Shown here piece by piece: positions 1 to 5,305 of a stretch of DNA of 6,248 nucleotides (position 1 is the stretch's first letter; the number at the start of each line of letters is the position of its first letter). Below the pieces are notes generated by a model. The model saw only the letters and a program-made list of their open reading frames with translations, had not been told where the DNA came from and did not search any database. The stretch comes from Acidobacteriota bacterium. Its GTDB lineage: Bacteria; Acidobacteriota; UBA890; WLXD01. Where the stretch lies: the NCBI GenBank assembly GCA_022571615.1, contig JACZXM010000200.1, positions 1 through 6,248 of the forward strand, given 5' to 3'. The position numbers and the translations under genes are program-made.

Positions 1-1419
1 GTGACGCTGCTGGGCCCGGTGCGCTGGCTCACCGTCTATGTGCGCCAGGCCGGTTGGGGGGACGCGATCGAGAACGGTCTGGTGATCGGTCTGATCGGGC
101 TCTACGTGGCGGCTTCGTTCCTGCTGAGCGTCGTGCTCACGCGAACCGTGCTGGCGAGCCGCCGGTGGTCGGTGCGGTTGGCTTTGCCTGCAGCCGTGGT
201 GGCGACCGCCGCCGGAGCGATGTGGCTGTGGATGACCCCTGCGTTGGTCAACAGCTTCCAGCCCGTCGAGGTGACCACGCTGGCACAATTCACGTTTGGG
301 CCTTACCCCGAGCGGGAACGCTTCGCTAGCTTGCAGCAGGAGGGCTTCACCGGAGTCGTCACTCTGCTCAGTCCGACCCTTCCTTTCGAGGCCGTGCTGT
401 TTGCGCGTGAGCGGGAAGTGGCCCAGGAATTCGATCTCGAGTTGATCCACGCGCCCATGCTGCCGTGGGTAGGCGGAAACGAGGCATCGCTGGCCAAGAT
501 CAGGGCGCTGATCGACGACACCGGTGGCCGCTACTACGTGCATTGTTATCTCGGCCGGGATCGCACCGGGATGGTGCAGCGGCTGGTGCAGCGCTTAGCG
601 CCCGAAACGCGTCTTGTGGCAACCCCCCATGAATTCCGCTTGCGCGAGGGCTCGTCCTTCAAGCGTGGAAGCTTCGAGCGGGGGGAGATTCTCGAAGTCG
701 ACGCCGACGTCTACCTGACGCCGTTTCCGACCGACGACGAGATGTTGAGGTACTTCGTTGCCGCCGATGTCGCCCACGTCGTGTCGTTGCTTGACCCCCG
801 CAACCCGGACGACGTGAAGTTGATCGACAAAGAGGAGTCGGTGCTGGCACAGTACGAGGTTAGTTACCACAACGCTCCCGTGTCCTGGATGCACTATGAT
901 CCGGAGAGCGCAGTAGCTGCGGCAGAGCATGTGCGTCGCTCACCGCGTCCGGTTCTGGTCCATGCATTTCGATCCAGTGGCTTGGTCTCCGGTGCCTTCC
1001 GCCTCGCCTATGCCAGTGGGTTGCCACCGATCCCGCGCTCGTTGTTCGAGGAGCCCATGCAAGGCGGGGTCGCGCAAGTGGCGGGGATCAACATCGTGAT
1101 CGGGCCGCGCCCCGCCGCTAGCGAGTTCGGCGCCTACTTGTTCGAACGTGGCATTCGTGGCCTGGTGTACATTGGCGATGCACGCCGAGGCGATGCAATA
1201 GAGGATCGGGCTCGCGTCGAGGCGGCCACGCCGATGGCATGGAAGGCTTTCCTGCCCGGAGACGCGCGTTTGTTCGAGACGCTTTCGGCAGCAGGCCCCT
1301 GGTACGTGTACGGGCCAGCGATCGGTGTGGTGCAGGGGCGCATCGAGGACCGATTCCTGCCCCAGCGATCCGCCATCGAATCGGCAGCTGCGGCCCCCGC
1401 CGTTGCCGCCGGTCAGTGA
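1..1419 (+). CDS. Membrane-anchored dual-specificity-type phosphatase with three tandem phosphatase-fold repeats
   Basis: Predicted 472-residue protein. Two hydrophobic segments (about 25-46 and 58-79) anchor the N terminus; the rest is soluble. Residues 181-190 read HCYLGRDRTG, a complete Cys-x5-Arg phosphatase loop (Cys182, Arg188) with the GxDRTG form seen in MptpB/PTEN-like phosphatases that often act on phospholipids. No clear Asp general acid is visible about 30 residues before Cys182. The same fold seems to recur twice: about 237-340 and 363-450 repeat the pattern of domain 1 (about 92-200), from a strand with G/T-P-x-P, through a VV-LL type strand and an AP-x-x-W-like stretch, to a degenerate loop. 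In copy 2 the loop is HAFRSSGL (Ala322 and Leu328 replace Cys and Arg); in copy 3 it is YGPAIGVV (Gly438, Val444). A GTG lies at base 1, but the true start may be upstream of the window. The stop is 9 bases before a lipid-kinase-like gene, suggesting an operon and a lipid phosphate substrate (inference). Phosphatase class is well supported; the substrate is unknown. Confidence 0.8.
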   Translation: MTLLGPVRWLTVYVRQAGWGDAIENGLVIGLIGLYVAASFLLSVVLTRTVLASRRWSVRLALPAAVVATAAGAMWLWMTPALVNSFQPVEVTTLAQFTFGPYPERERFASLQQEGFTGVVTLLSPTLPFEAVLFAREREVAQEFDLELIHAPMLPWVGGNEASLAKIRALIDDTGGRYYVHCYLGRDRTGMVQRLVQRLAPETRLVATPHEFRLREGSSFKRGSFERGEILEVDADVYLTPFPTDDEMLRYFVAADVAHVVSLLDPRNPDDVKLIDKEESVLAQYEVSYHNAPVSWMHYDPESAVAAAEHVRRSPRPVLVHAFRSSGLVSGAFRLAYASGLPPIPRSLFEEPMQGGVAQVAGINIVIGPRPAASEFGAYLFERGIRGLVYIGDARRGDAIEDRARVEAATPMAWKAFLPGDARLFETLSAAGPWYVYGPAIGVVQGRIEDRFLPQRSAIESAAAAPAVAAGQ

Positions 1420-1428
1420 GGCAGCGCG

Positions 1429-2172
1429 ATGGAAATCCTTGAGCGAGGCTGGACGTTTTTCTTGACCGCCCTGCCGCGTCCGTGGATGCTTTGGACCTTG
1501 GGTCCCGCGATGTTCGCCTACGGGGTTGGCGCCGGCTGGTTTGCCGGCTGGTTGCGGCACCGGCGTGGTGTTCGAGTGTCATACACCCGCAAGATATTCC
1601 ACTTCTCGATCTTCACCATGGCGGGCCTGATCCAGATCCAGTGGGGACTGCCGGCCGTTTCCTTGTTCGGGATGGTGATGACCACACTGGTGCTCCATGC
1701 TGTGTGGCGCGCCGACGGGTACCCGTTCTACGAGGCCATGGCGCGCGAGTCCGATCGGCCGCGCCGCTCGCTCTTCATCCTCGTGCCGCTTGCAACCACG
1801 GCGCTCGGCGGGATGGCCAGCAATCTGCTGTTCCCGCAGTTCGCGTTCGTCGGGTACCTGGTGTGTGGCTGGGGCGACGCGCTCGGCGAGCCGGTGGGGT
1901 CGCGCTGGGGACGCCATAGCTACCGCGTTCCTTCGATCGCCGGCGTTCCCGCTCATCGCACCCTCGAGGGGTCGGCCGCGGTGTGTATCGGCGGGTCGGT
2001 GGCGGCCGCCGCCGGTCTGGCGATGTTTGGTCTGCCTTTAGGAGTGGCCGCCGCCGGTGGAATTGCCTGTGGCGTGTTCGGTGCTCTGGTGGAGGCCTGC
2101 AGCAACCACGGGCTGGACAATTTCACCATCCAGCTGGCGTCCTCAGCGGCCGCATTCATGTTGCTGGGTTAG
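1429..2172 (+). CDS. Dolichol/phytol kinase-type integral membrane protein (CTP-transferase superfamily)
   Basis: Predicted 247-residue polytopic membrane protein. It carries the landmarks of the SEC59/VTE5/DGK1 and CdsA-related family: RKIFHF at residues 54-59, GWGDALGEPVG at 147-157 with Asp150 and Glu154, a basic GRHSYRVPS stretch at 161-169, and RTLEGSAA at 177-184. Family members transfer phosphate from CTP to a long-chain alcohol (dolichol, phytol, polyprenol, diacylglycerol), or CMP to phosphatidate. The RKxxHF and LEGS-like motifs favour the kinase branch over CdsA. Several hydrophobic segments are visible, for example around 22-40, 60-90, 115-145 and 185-245. The ATG has a GAGG at 1418-1421, 7 bases upstream, overlapping the preceding stop, so translation is probably coupled to the upstream phosphatase gene. 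The exact substrate cannot be read from the sequence. Confidence 0.85.
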   Translation: MEILERGWTFFLTALPRPWMLWTLGPAMFAYGVGAGWFAGWLRHRRGVRVSYTRKIFHFSIFTMAGLIQIQWGLPAVSLFGMVMTTLVLHAVWRADGYPFYEAMARESDRPRRSLFILVPLATTALGGMASNLLFPQFAFVGYLVCGWGDALGEPVGSRWGRHSYRVPSIAGVPAHRTLEGSAAVCIGGSVAAAAGLAMFGLPLGVAAAGGIACGVFGALVEACSNHGLDNFTIQLASSAAAFMLLG

Positions 2173-2178
2173 CAATGG

Positions 2179-2192
2179 CGGTCCGCGGACCG
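2179..2192. terminator. 14-base perfect palindrome at convergent gene ends
   Basis: CGGTCCGCGGACCG is its own reverse complement. It lies 6 bases after the kinase-like stop and 24 bases beyond the stop of the converging DUF167 gene. The position suits a two-way transcription end, but there is no T-run, and the hairpin would have a tight loop. It could equally be a protein site or chance in GC-rich DNA. Confidence 0.3.
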
Positions 2193-2216
2193 GATGGGCG
2201 ACTTCCACCCGCTCCG

Positions 2217-2441
2217 TCAGGATTGACGGATCTCGATCAGCTTGAGCGGGCTGGCGCGGCCGGCGACGATGGTCAGTGAATCAGGGGCGCAGTCGAGCTC
2301 GGCTGCCAGCAACTCCAGGACGCGCCGGTTCGCCTTGCCCCGGTACGCCGGGGCGCGGGTGCGAATCTGATAGAAGCCGGGCTCCAGAAGTCGCACTCCC
2401 TCGGTCTTGGATCCCGCGTTCACCTTCACCCGAATGCGCAT
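2217..2441 (-). CDS. UPF0235/DUF167 (YggU-type) small protein
   Basis: Predicted 74-residue protein beginning MRIRVKVNAGSKTEGV. The family hallmarks are present: an N-terminal RVxVxxGSK strand (residues 2-12), the IRTRAPAYRGKAN core (26-38) close to the family's L-x-APPVdGKAN signature, a helix RRVLELLAAEL (39-49), and a late strand SLTIVAGRASPLKLIEI (55-71). The family is widespread and structurally known, but its biochemical role is unsettled. The reading frame stays open far upstream, but homology begins at the ATG at 2439-2441, which is preceded by GGAGGG 9 bases away, so the short form is chosen. In many genomes this gene follows proC/yggT; here it stands alone, divergent from the ACT-domain gene and convergent with the kinase-like gene. 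Confidence 0.85.
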   Translation of the reverse strand: MRIRVKVNAGSKTEGVRLLEPGFYQIRTRAPAYRGKANRRVLELLAAELDCAPDSLTIVAGRASPLKLIEIRQS

Positions 2442-2450
2442 GCAGTCCTG

Positions 2451-2456
2451 CCCTCC
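2451..2456 (-). promoter_or_regulatory. Ribosome binding site of the DUF167 gene
   Basis: On the minus strand this reads GGAGGG, 9 bases before the ATG at 2441. It fixes the short 74-residue start within a much longer open frame. Confidence 0.7.
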
Positions 2457-2556
2457 GGCAGTGTGTGGTTCAGCGTGGTGCTGCCTGTTGTCGTAGGCAA
2501 TCGCCCCGATCTGCTCGGCGCCTGATACGATATCGTCGTCTCGATCGGTTTTGCAG

Positions 2557-2561
2557 GGAGG
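2557..2561 (+). promoter_or_regulatory. Ribosome binding site of the ACT-domain gene
   Basis: GGAGG lies 10 bases before the ATG at 2572. It argues against the in-frame TTG at 2551, which would place this site inside the coding region. Confidence 0.75.
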
Positions 2562-2571
2562 AAACGAGACT

Positions 2572-2949
2572 ATGGCGGCGGCGCGCGAGTTGCAGGTGCA
2601 GATTGCCAATGAGCCGGGAGCTCTGGGGACGATCTCGGAGATTCTCGGCCACGCCGGCATCAACATCGAAGGATTCGGTGTCTGGGTCGCGACGGCGCAT
2701 TTGCTGGTCAGCGACGTGGATCGTGCAGCCGAGATCCTGCGCTCGGAGGGCTTCCAGTTCGAGGTCTGCGAAGTGTTGCAACTGGAGGTGCCCGACGAAC
2801 CAGGCAACCTTGCCGAGATCGCCCGGGCGCTCGGAAACGCCGGCGTCAACATCGACCACTCGTACACGATCAGGAGCGACACCCCGGGTGTCGCAGCGTT
2901 CGTACTTGCGGTTGCCAACATGAACCAAGCCGAGCAGCTCCTGGACTGA
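2572..2949 (+). CDS. Tandem ACT-domain protein (probable amino-acid-binding regulator)
   Basis: Predicted 125-residue soluble protein formed almost wholly of two ACT domains. Domain 1 (about 7-65) has the strand LQVQIAN, the turn EPGALGTISEIL and the loop AGINIEGF (28-35). Domain 2 (about 69-125) repeats this as LQLEVPD, EPGNLAEIARAL and AGVNIDHSY (90-98). The Asn in each A-G-[IV]-N-I turn sits at the usual ligand-binding interface of ACT domains. There is no catalytic or DNA-binding domain. Stand-alone two-ACT proteins of this length are known in many bacteria and are annotated only as amino-acid-binding; they may act by binding an enzyme partner. The ATG at 2572 is chosen because of the GGAGG before it. 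The neighbours do not reveal the ligand or partner. Family assignment is firm; function is open. Confidence 0.85.
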   Translation: MAAARELQVQIANEPGALGTISEILGHAGINIEGFGVWVATAHLLVSDVDRAAEILRSEGFQFEVCEVLQLEVPDEPGNLAEIARALGNAGVNIDHSYTIRSDTPGVAAFVLAVANMNQAEQLLD

Positions 2950-2968
2950 ACTGACTGACGCCAGGCTC

Positions 2969-2987
2969 CACGGCTTGCTAGGCCGTG
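2969..2987. terminator. Short hairpin between convergent ACT and AraC-type genes
   Basis: CACGGC and GCCGTG form a 6-base stem around a 7-base loop, in the 28-base gap between converging genes and overlapping the AraC-type stop codon. No T-run follows on either strand, so intrinsic termination is only a possibility. Confidence 0.3.
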
Positions 2988-3508
2988 CGGCGCTCATGCT
3001 CGGGAAGCTCGACGAGTTCGTGCGCACTGGGCATGGCAGCGCCAATCGCGGCAATCTTCTGATAGGTGCTCGGTGACATGCCGGTCTCGGACCGGAAGGC
3101 ATTGAAGAAGCTGCGGTACGATACGTGCACGTAGCCGACGTCGGCCGCGATCTCCTTGATCAGGCGCTCGGGCTCGCGGTCGATCAAGTGGCGCGCCAGC
3201 CGAATCCTCAGGCGCCGGATATCCTGCCCCATCGTGACCCCGAAGGCCGCACGATAATGGTGACACAGAAACGACGCCGAGACGCCGAGCAACCACGCGA
3301 GCCTTGCCGTCGTCGTGGCCCGGTAGTTCAACGCGATGTGTCTTCGGGCACGGCGGGCGAGGTGAACGCCTCTGGGTGTGGGTATCTCACGGCGGCTTGG
3401 TTGCAGCATAATGTCCGGTGCCTCGGCGGGGAGGAGCAGAGTACCGCCTATAAGAGTGAAACCGAGTTGCCGGCACTTTTCCGAGGGTTTCCGTCGGATT
3501 TCTTGCAT
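2978..3508 (-). CDS. Small AraC-type HTH transcription regulator
   Basis: Predicted 176 residues with the ATG at 3508, 14 bases after the stop of the sigma-54 activator gene, implying co-transcription. The C-terminal half is a complete AraC/XylS DNA-binding domain. The first HTH is at about 66-110 (TARLAWLLGVSASFLCHHYRAAFG, split here as residues 66-78 and 79-89) and the second at about 115-152 (LIKEIAADVGYVHVSYRSFF, then NAFRSETGMSPSTYQKI). The usual 150-200-residue N-terminal ligand domain is missing; only about 55 poorly structured residues precede the HTH. The start is uncertain: the ATG at 3508 lacks a well-spaced ribosome site, while an internal ATG at 3409 (143 residues) has GAGG 11 bases upstream and a TATAGG box at 3447-3452. 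The frame is also open upstream into the activator gene, but that stretch is a shadow of it. The protein may answer to partner proteins or to its own level rather than to a small molecule (inference). Confidence 0.75.
   Translation of the reverse strand: MQEIRRKPSEKCRQLGFTLIGGTLLLPAEAPDIMLQPSRREIPTPRGVHLARRARRHIALNYRATTTARLAWLLGVSASFLCHHYRAAFGVTMGQDIRRLRIRLARHLIDREPERLIKEIAADVGYVHVSYRSFFNAFRSETGMSPSTYQKIAAIGAAMPSAHELVELPEHERRTA
3447..3452 (-). promoter_or_regulatory. Possible -10 box of an internal promoter for the AraC-type gene
   Basis: On the minus strand this reads TATAGG, about 38 bases before the alternative ATG at 3409. The stretch 17 bases upstream of it (TGCCGG) is a poor -35 box. 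It would allow the AraC-type gene to be expressed apart from the activator. Weak evidence. Confidence 0.2.
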
Positions 3509-3522
3509 CCCTGCTGCGGGGG

Positions 3523-4548
3523 CTACGATCGGGCAGCGGCGCGCTGTTTGGCGCGCTGCGCGGGGGCCTCGATGCGATACTTCGTCAGATAGTGCTGCAA
3601 CGTGCTGCGCGGGATCGACAGGAGTCGAGCTGCCTGACTGATGTTGTGGTCCGCCAGCGCCAGCGTGCGCTGGAGGTGGCGGCGAACCACCCCCTCGAGC
3701 GAGAGATCTCCGGTCTCGACCGTCGTGCGACTGCACGGCTGGGCCGGAAAGAGTGCCGCATCGACCTCGCTAGGACTGATGCGAACGGCCTCCGACGACC
3801 CGTAGGCGCGCGTCAGCACCTGGCGCAACTCGCGCACGTTGCCCGGGTATTCCTGCTGCTCGAGCAAGCTCAAGGCCCCCTCGCTCAGCCGGCGCGGGCG
3901 CCCGTACCGCTGCTCCAGCAGCGCCAAGAAATACGCCGTCAGCTCGGGCAGATCCTCGAGTCGATCGCGCAACGGTGCGATCTCGATGATGATCCCTGCC
4001 AGCCGATAGAAAAGGTCGCGGCGAAAGCAATCACCGCTTACCAGCTCGCTCATCGAATGGTTCGTGGTGGCGACGAACCGCACGTCGACATGGGCCACCG
4101 TGTCCGATCCGAGAGGCTGAATCTCCCCGGTCTCGATGGTGCGCAGCAACGTCGCCTGAAAGCGCTCGCTGGTCTCGCTGATCTCATCGAGCACGACCAC
4201 CGAGCCGTCCGCTGCCCGCAGGCGTCCTTGGCGGCTGCGAGCGGCGCCGGTGAACGCGCCCGACCGGTGGCCGAACATCTCTGAAGCCAGAAGCTCGGAG
4301 CTGACCCCGGCGCAGTTGATGATCTGCAGCGGCCGGCTCGAACGGGCACTCTCGGCGTGCAGGGCGCGCGCTACGAGCTCCTTGCCAACCCCGGTTTCCC
4401 CGATCACCAGAACCGGCTCGTCGAACGCCGCTGCGGCGCTGATCTTGCACCGGAGCTCCTGTATGGCACAGCTCGAGCCTACCAGCGATGAAACTCCGTG
4501 CGCGACGTTCATACGCACCGTCTCGAAGGGGTTGCCGAGTTGTTTCAA
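3523..4548 (-). CDS. Sigma-54-dependent transcription activator lacking a sensory domain (AAA+ and Fis HTH)
   Basis: Predicted 341 residues from a TTG at 4548, or 329 from an ATG at 4512. It has every hallmark of a bacterial enhancer-binding protein: Walker A GETGVGKE (50-57), the sigma-54 contact loop GAFTGA (97-102), Walker B VVVLDE (117-122), sensor I ATTN (160-163), arginine-finger region FRRDLFYRL (175-183) and sensor II GNVREL (236-241). A Fis-type HTH lies at about 284-325 (NISQAARLLSIPRSTLQHYL at 302-321). The protein drives ATP-dependent opening of sigma-54 RNA polymerase promoters. The AAA+ domain begins at about residue 22, so there is no receiver, GAF, PAS or FHA domain, as in PspF. 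Activity must be set by expression level or by a separate inhibitor or partner. The AraC-type gene follows after 14 bases. A strong palindrome abuts the TTG and covers the place a ribosome site would need, which slightly favours the ATG at 4512. Confidence 0.9.
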   Translation of the reverse strand: MKQLGNPFETVRMNVAHGVSSLVGSSCAIQELRCKISAAAAFDEPVLVIGETGVGKELVARALHAESARSSRPLQIINCAGVSSELLASEMFGHRSGAFTGAARSRQGRLRAADGSVVVLDEISETSERFQATLLRTIETGEIQPLGSDTVAHVDVRFVATTNHSMSELVSGDCFRRDLFYRLAGIIIEIAPLRDRLEDLPELTAYFLALLEQRYGRPRRLSEGALSLLEQQEYPGNVRELRQVLTRAYGSSEAVRISPSEVDAALFPAQPCSRTTVETGDLSLEGVVRRHLQRTLALADHNISQAARLLSIPRSTLQHYLTKYRIEAPAQRAKQRAAARS

Positions 4549-4550
4549 GC

Positions 4551-4570
4551 GGGGTGCCGGCCAGCACCCC
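4551..4570. promoter_or_regulatory. 20-base near-perfect palindrome, candidate operator next to the activator gene
   Basis: The arms GGGGTGC and GCACCCC flank a central near-palindromic CGGCCA; nine of ten base pairs are symmetric. It lies immediately before the TTG start and about 40 bases before the ATG at 4512 of the sigma-54 activator gene, in the divergent region shared with the ECF sigma gene. Enhancer-binding proteins with Fis-type HTHs bind inverted repeats as dimers, so an autoregulatory site is reasonable. An RNA hairpin in the leader is the alternative. The symmetry is observed; the role is inferred. Confidence 0.45.
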
Positions 4571-4622
4571 CGCTCCAGATCGTACTCACCGCCAGCGGGA
4601 GAAGCACCTGGGCGCTCACGAA

Positions 4623-4640
4623 GTGGCCACGAAATAGTGG
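4623..4640. repeat. Overlapping inverted repeats in the divergent region
   Basis: GTGGCCAC (4623-4630) is a perfect 8-base palindrome. Its second half also pairs with a downstream GTGG, giving CCAC-GAAATA-GTGG (4627-4640). A T6 run (4644-4649) follows. This could be a protein-binding site or a weak stem plus T-run on the plus strand, but no plus-strand gene upstream needs a terminator. Confidence 0.25.
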
Positions 4641-4689
4641 AAGTTTTTTGCGCGGGGGGCCCGGACAGAGGCGTTTACCGGCTCTGCTA

Positions 4690-4716
4690 TTGACGGCGAA
4701 CCCACTTCTGTACAAG
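4690..4716 (+). promoter_or_regulatory. Possible housekeeping-type promoter of the ECF sigma gene
   Basis: TTGACG (4690-4695) resembles a -35 box, and TACAAG (4711-4716) is a moderate -10 box. The 15-base spacer is shorter than ideal. The ATG would lie about 40 bases downstream of the start site. No clear ECF-type GGAAC/GTC pair was found. Confidence 0.25.
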
Positions 4717-4721
4717 GATTT

Positions 4722-4738
4722 GGGGTGTGAAAGTCCCC
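4722..4738 (+). promoter_or_regulatory. Leader hairpin before the ECF sigma gene
   Basis: GGGG-TGTGAAAGT-CCCC can form a 4-base GC stem, ending 9 bases before the GGGTAGG ribosome site at 4748-4754. It might affect translation, but the stem is short. Confidence 0.2.
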
Positions 4739-4761
4739 GAGGCTGATGGGTAGGTCGATTC

Positions 4762-5304
4762 ATGCTGAGCTTAAACAGCGCCGATTCGATCGAAAAAGCA
4801 TGGGCGAGCCGGTTTACTCGTTGGAGGGCCTACGCGATAGCCCTCACGGGTAATGGGACGGACGCGGAGGACGTAATTCAGGAAGCCGTCGCGCGAACCA
4901 TGCAAGCGGGACCGCGGCTCGCCACCGAAAGGGACGCCTTTCGGTACGTTCTTGCGGCGGTGCGGAGCGCCGCGGTGCGGTTGTTCAGGAGCCGTGGACG
5001 CCTGTTGCCGCTGGTGGACGGCGATCTGGACGAAGTGGATGTGGCCTCCGGCCCGCTCCGCATGCTGCTTGATTGGGAACACGAGGAGCGCCAGCTAGCC
5101 TTGCAACAGAAGGCCTTGAACGCGGTGCGGGAGTTGGATGCAGTGAAGCGAGAAGTGGTGGAGTTGATGATACTGCGCGAACCGCCAATGAAGCTGCGCC
5201 AGGTCGCGGAGCTCCAGGGGGCGCCCATCAGTACCGTACACAGTCGATTGACAGCAGCGCTGCGTGAGCTCGGCAGCAGCCTCCGCGAGCACGAGCAGTA
5301 CTAA
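4762..5304 (+). CDS. ECF-type RNA polymerase sigma factor
   Basis: Predicted 180 residues, the normal size for this class. Region 2 spans about 15-80: a helix RWRAYAIALTGNGTDAEDVIQ (20-40, shown as motif) carrying the DAEDVIQEA core of region 2.1-2.2, then RDAFRYVLAAVRSAAVRLFRS (58-78), the -10 recognition helices. An acidic linker (about 81-105) separates it from region 4 (about 112-170), whose HTH LRQVAELQGAPISTVHSRL (145-163) reads the -35 element. Region 3 is absent, as expected for ECF sigmas. The ATG has GGGTAGG 7 bases upstream. One base separates its stop from the GTG of the zinc-finger membrane protein, the standard sigma/anti-sigma arrangement. It presumably directs RNA polymerase to a small regulon when released from its partner. 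The signal and ECF group cannot be named from the sequence alone. Confidence 0.9.
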   Translation: MLSLNSADSIEKAWASRFTRWRAYAIALTGNGTDAEDVIQEAVARTMQAGPRLATERDAFRYVLAAVRSAAVRLFRSRGRLLPLVDGDLDEVDVASGPLRMLLDWEHEERQLALQQKALNAVRELDAVKREVVELMILREPPMKLRQVAELQGAPISTVHSRLTAALRELGSSLREHEQY

Positions 5305-5305
5305 C

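Larger units (their letters stand above)
2442..2571. promoter_or_regulatory. Divergent promoter region between the DUF167 and ACT-domain genes
   Basis: This 130-base gap must hold the promoters of both divergent genes. It contains a 10-base perfect palindrome, ACGATATCGT, at 2527-2536, about 36 bases before the ACT gene start. TACGAT at 2526-2531 resembles a -10 box for the plus strand, but no convincing -35 box stands 16-18 bases before it. No riboswitch-like structure was recognised. Confidence 0.4.

Noticed and set aside
2442..2921. Long minus-strand open frame upstream of the DUF167 protein
   Set aside because: It is antisense to the ACT-domain gene. DUF167 homology and a good ribosome site begin only at 2441.
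3509..3736. Upstream extension of the AraC-type frame, Pro/Gly/Ala/Ser rich
   Set aside because: It lies inside the C-terminal coding region of the sigma-54 activator in another frame and has the composition of a GC-rich shadow frame.
3592..4284. 230-residue plus-strand open frame opposite the activator gene
   Set aside because: It mirrors the conserved AAA+ coding sequence, has no recognisable domain, and lacks independent support.
4638..4651. TGG-AAG-TTTTTTGC on the plus strand as a sigma-54 promoter for the ECF gene
   Set aside because: Only nine bases separate the GG and GC elements, one short of the required ten, and such spacing is normally inactive. It is noted only because an activator gene lies alongside.
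4722..4754. GGTGTGAAAGTCC-like stretch followed by GGCTG, resembling part of a cobalamin riboswitch
   Set aside because: Only a short fragment matches. The about 200-base context, including a recognisable B12 box, is missing, and the gene downstream is a sigma factor.
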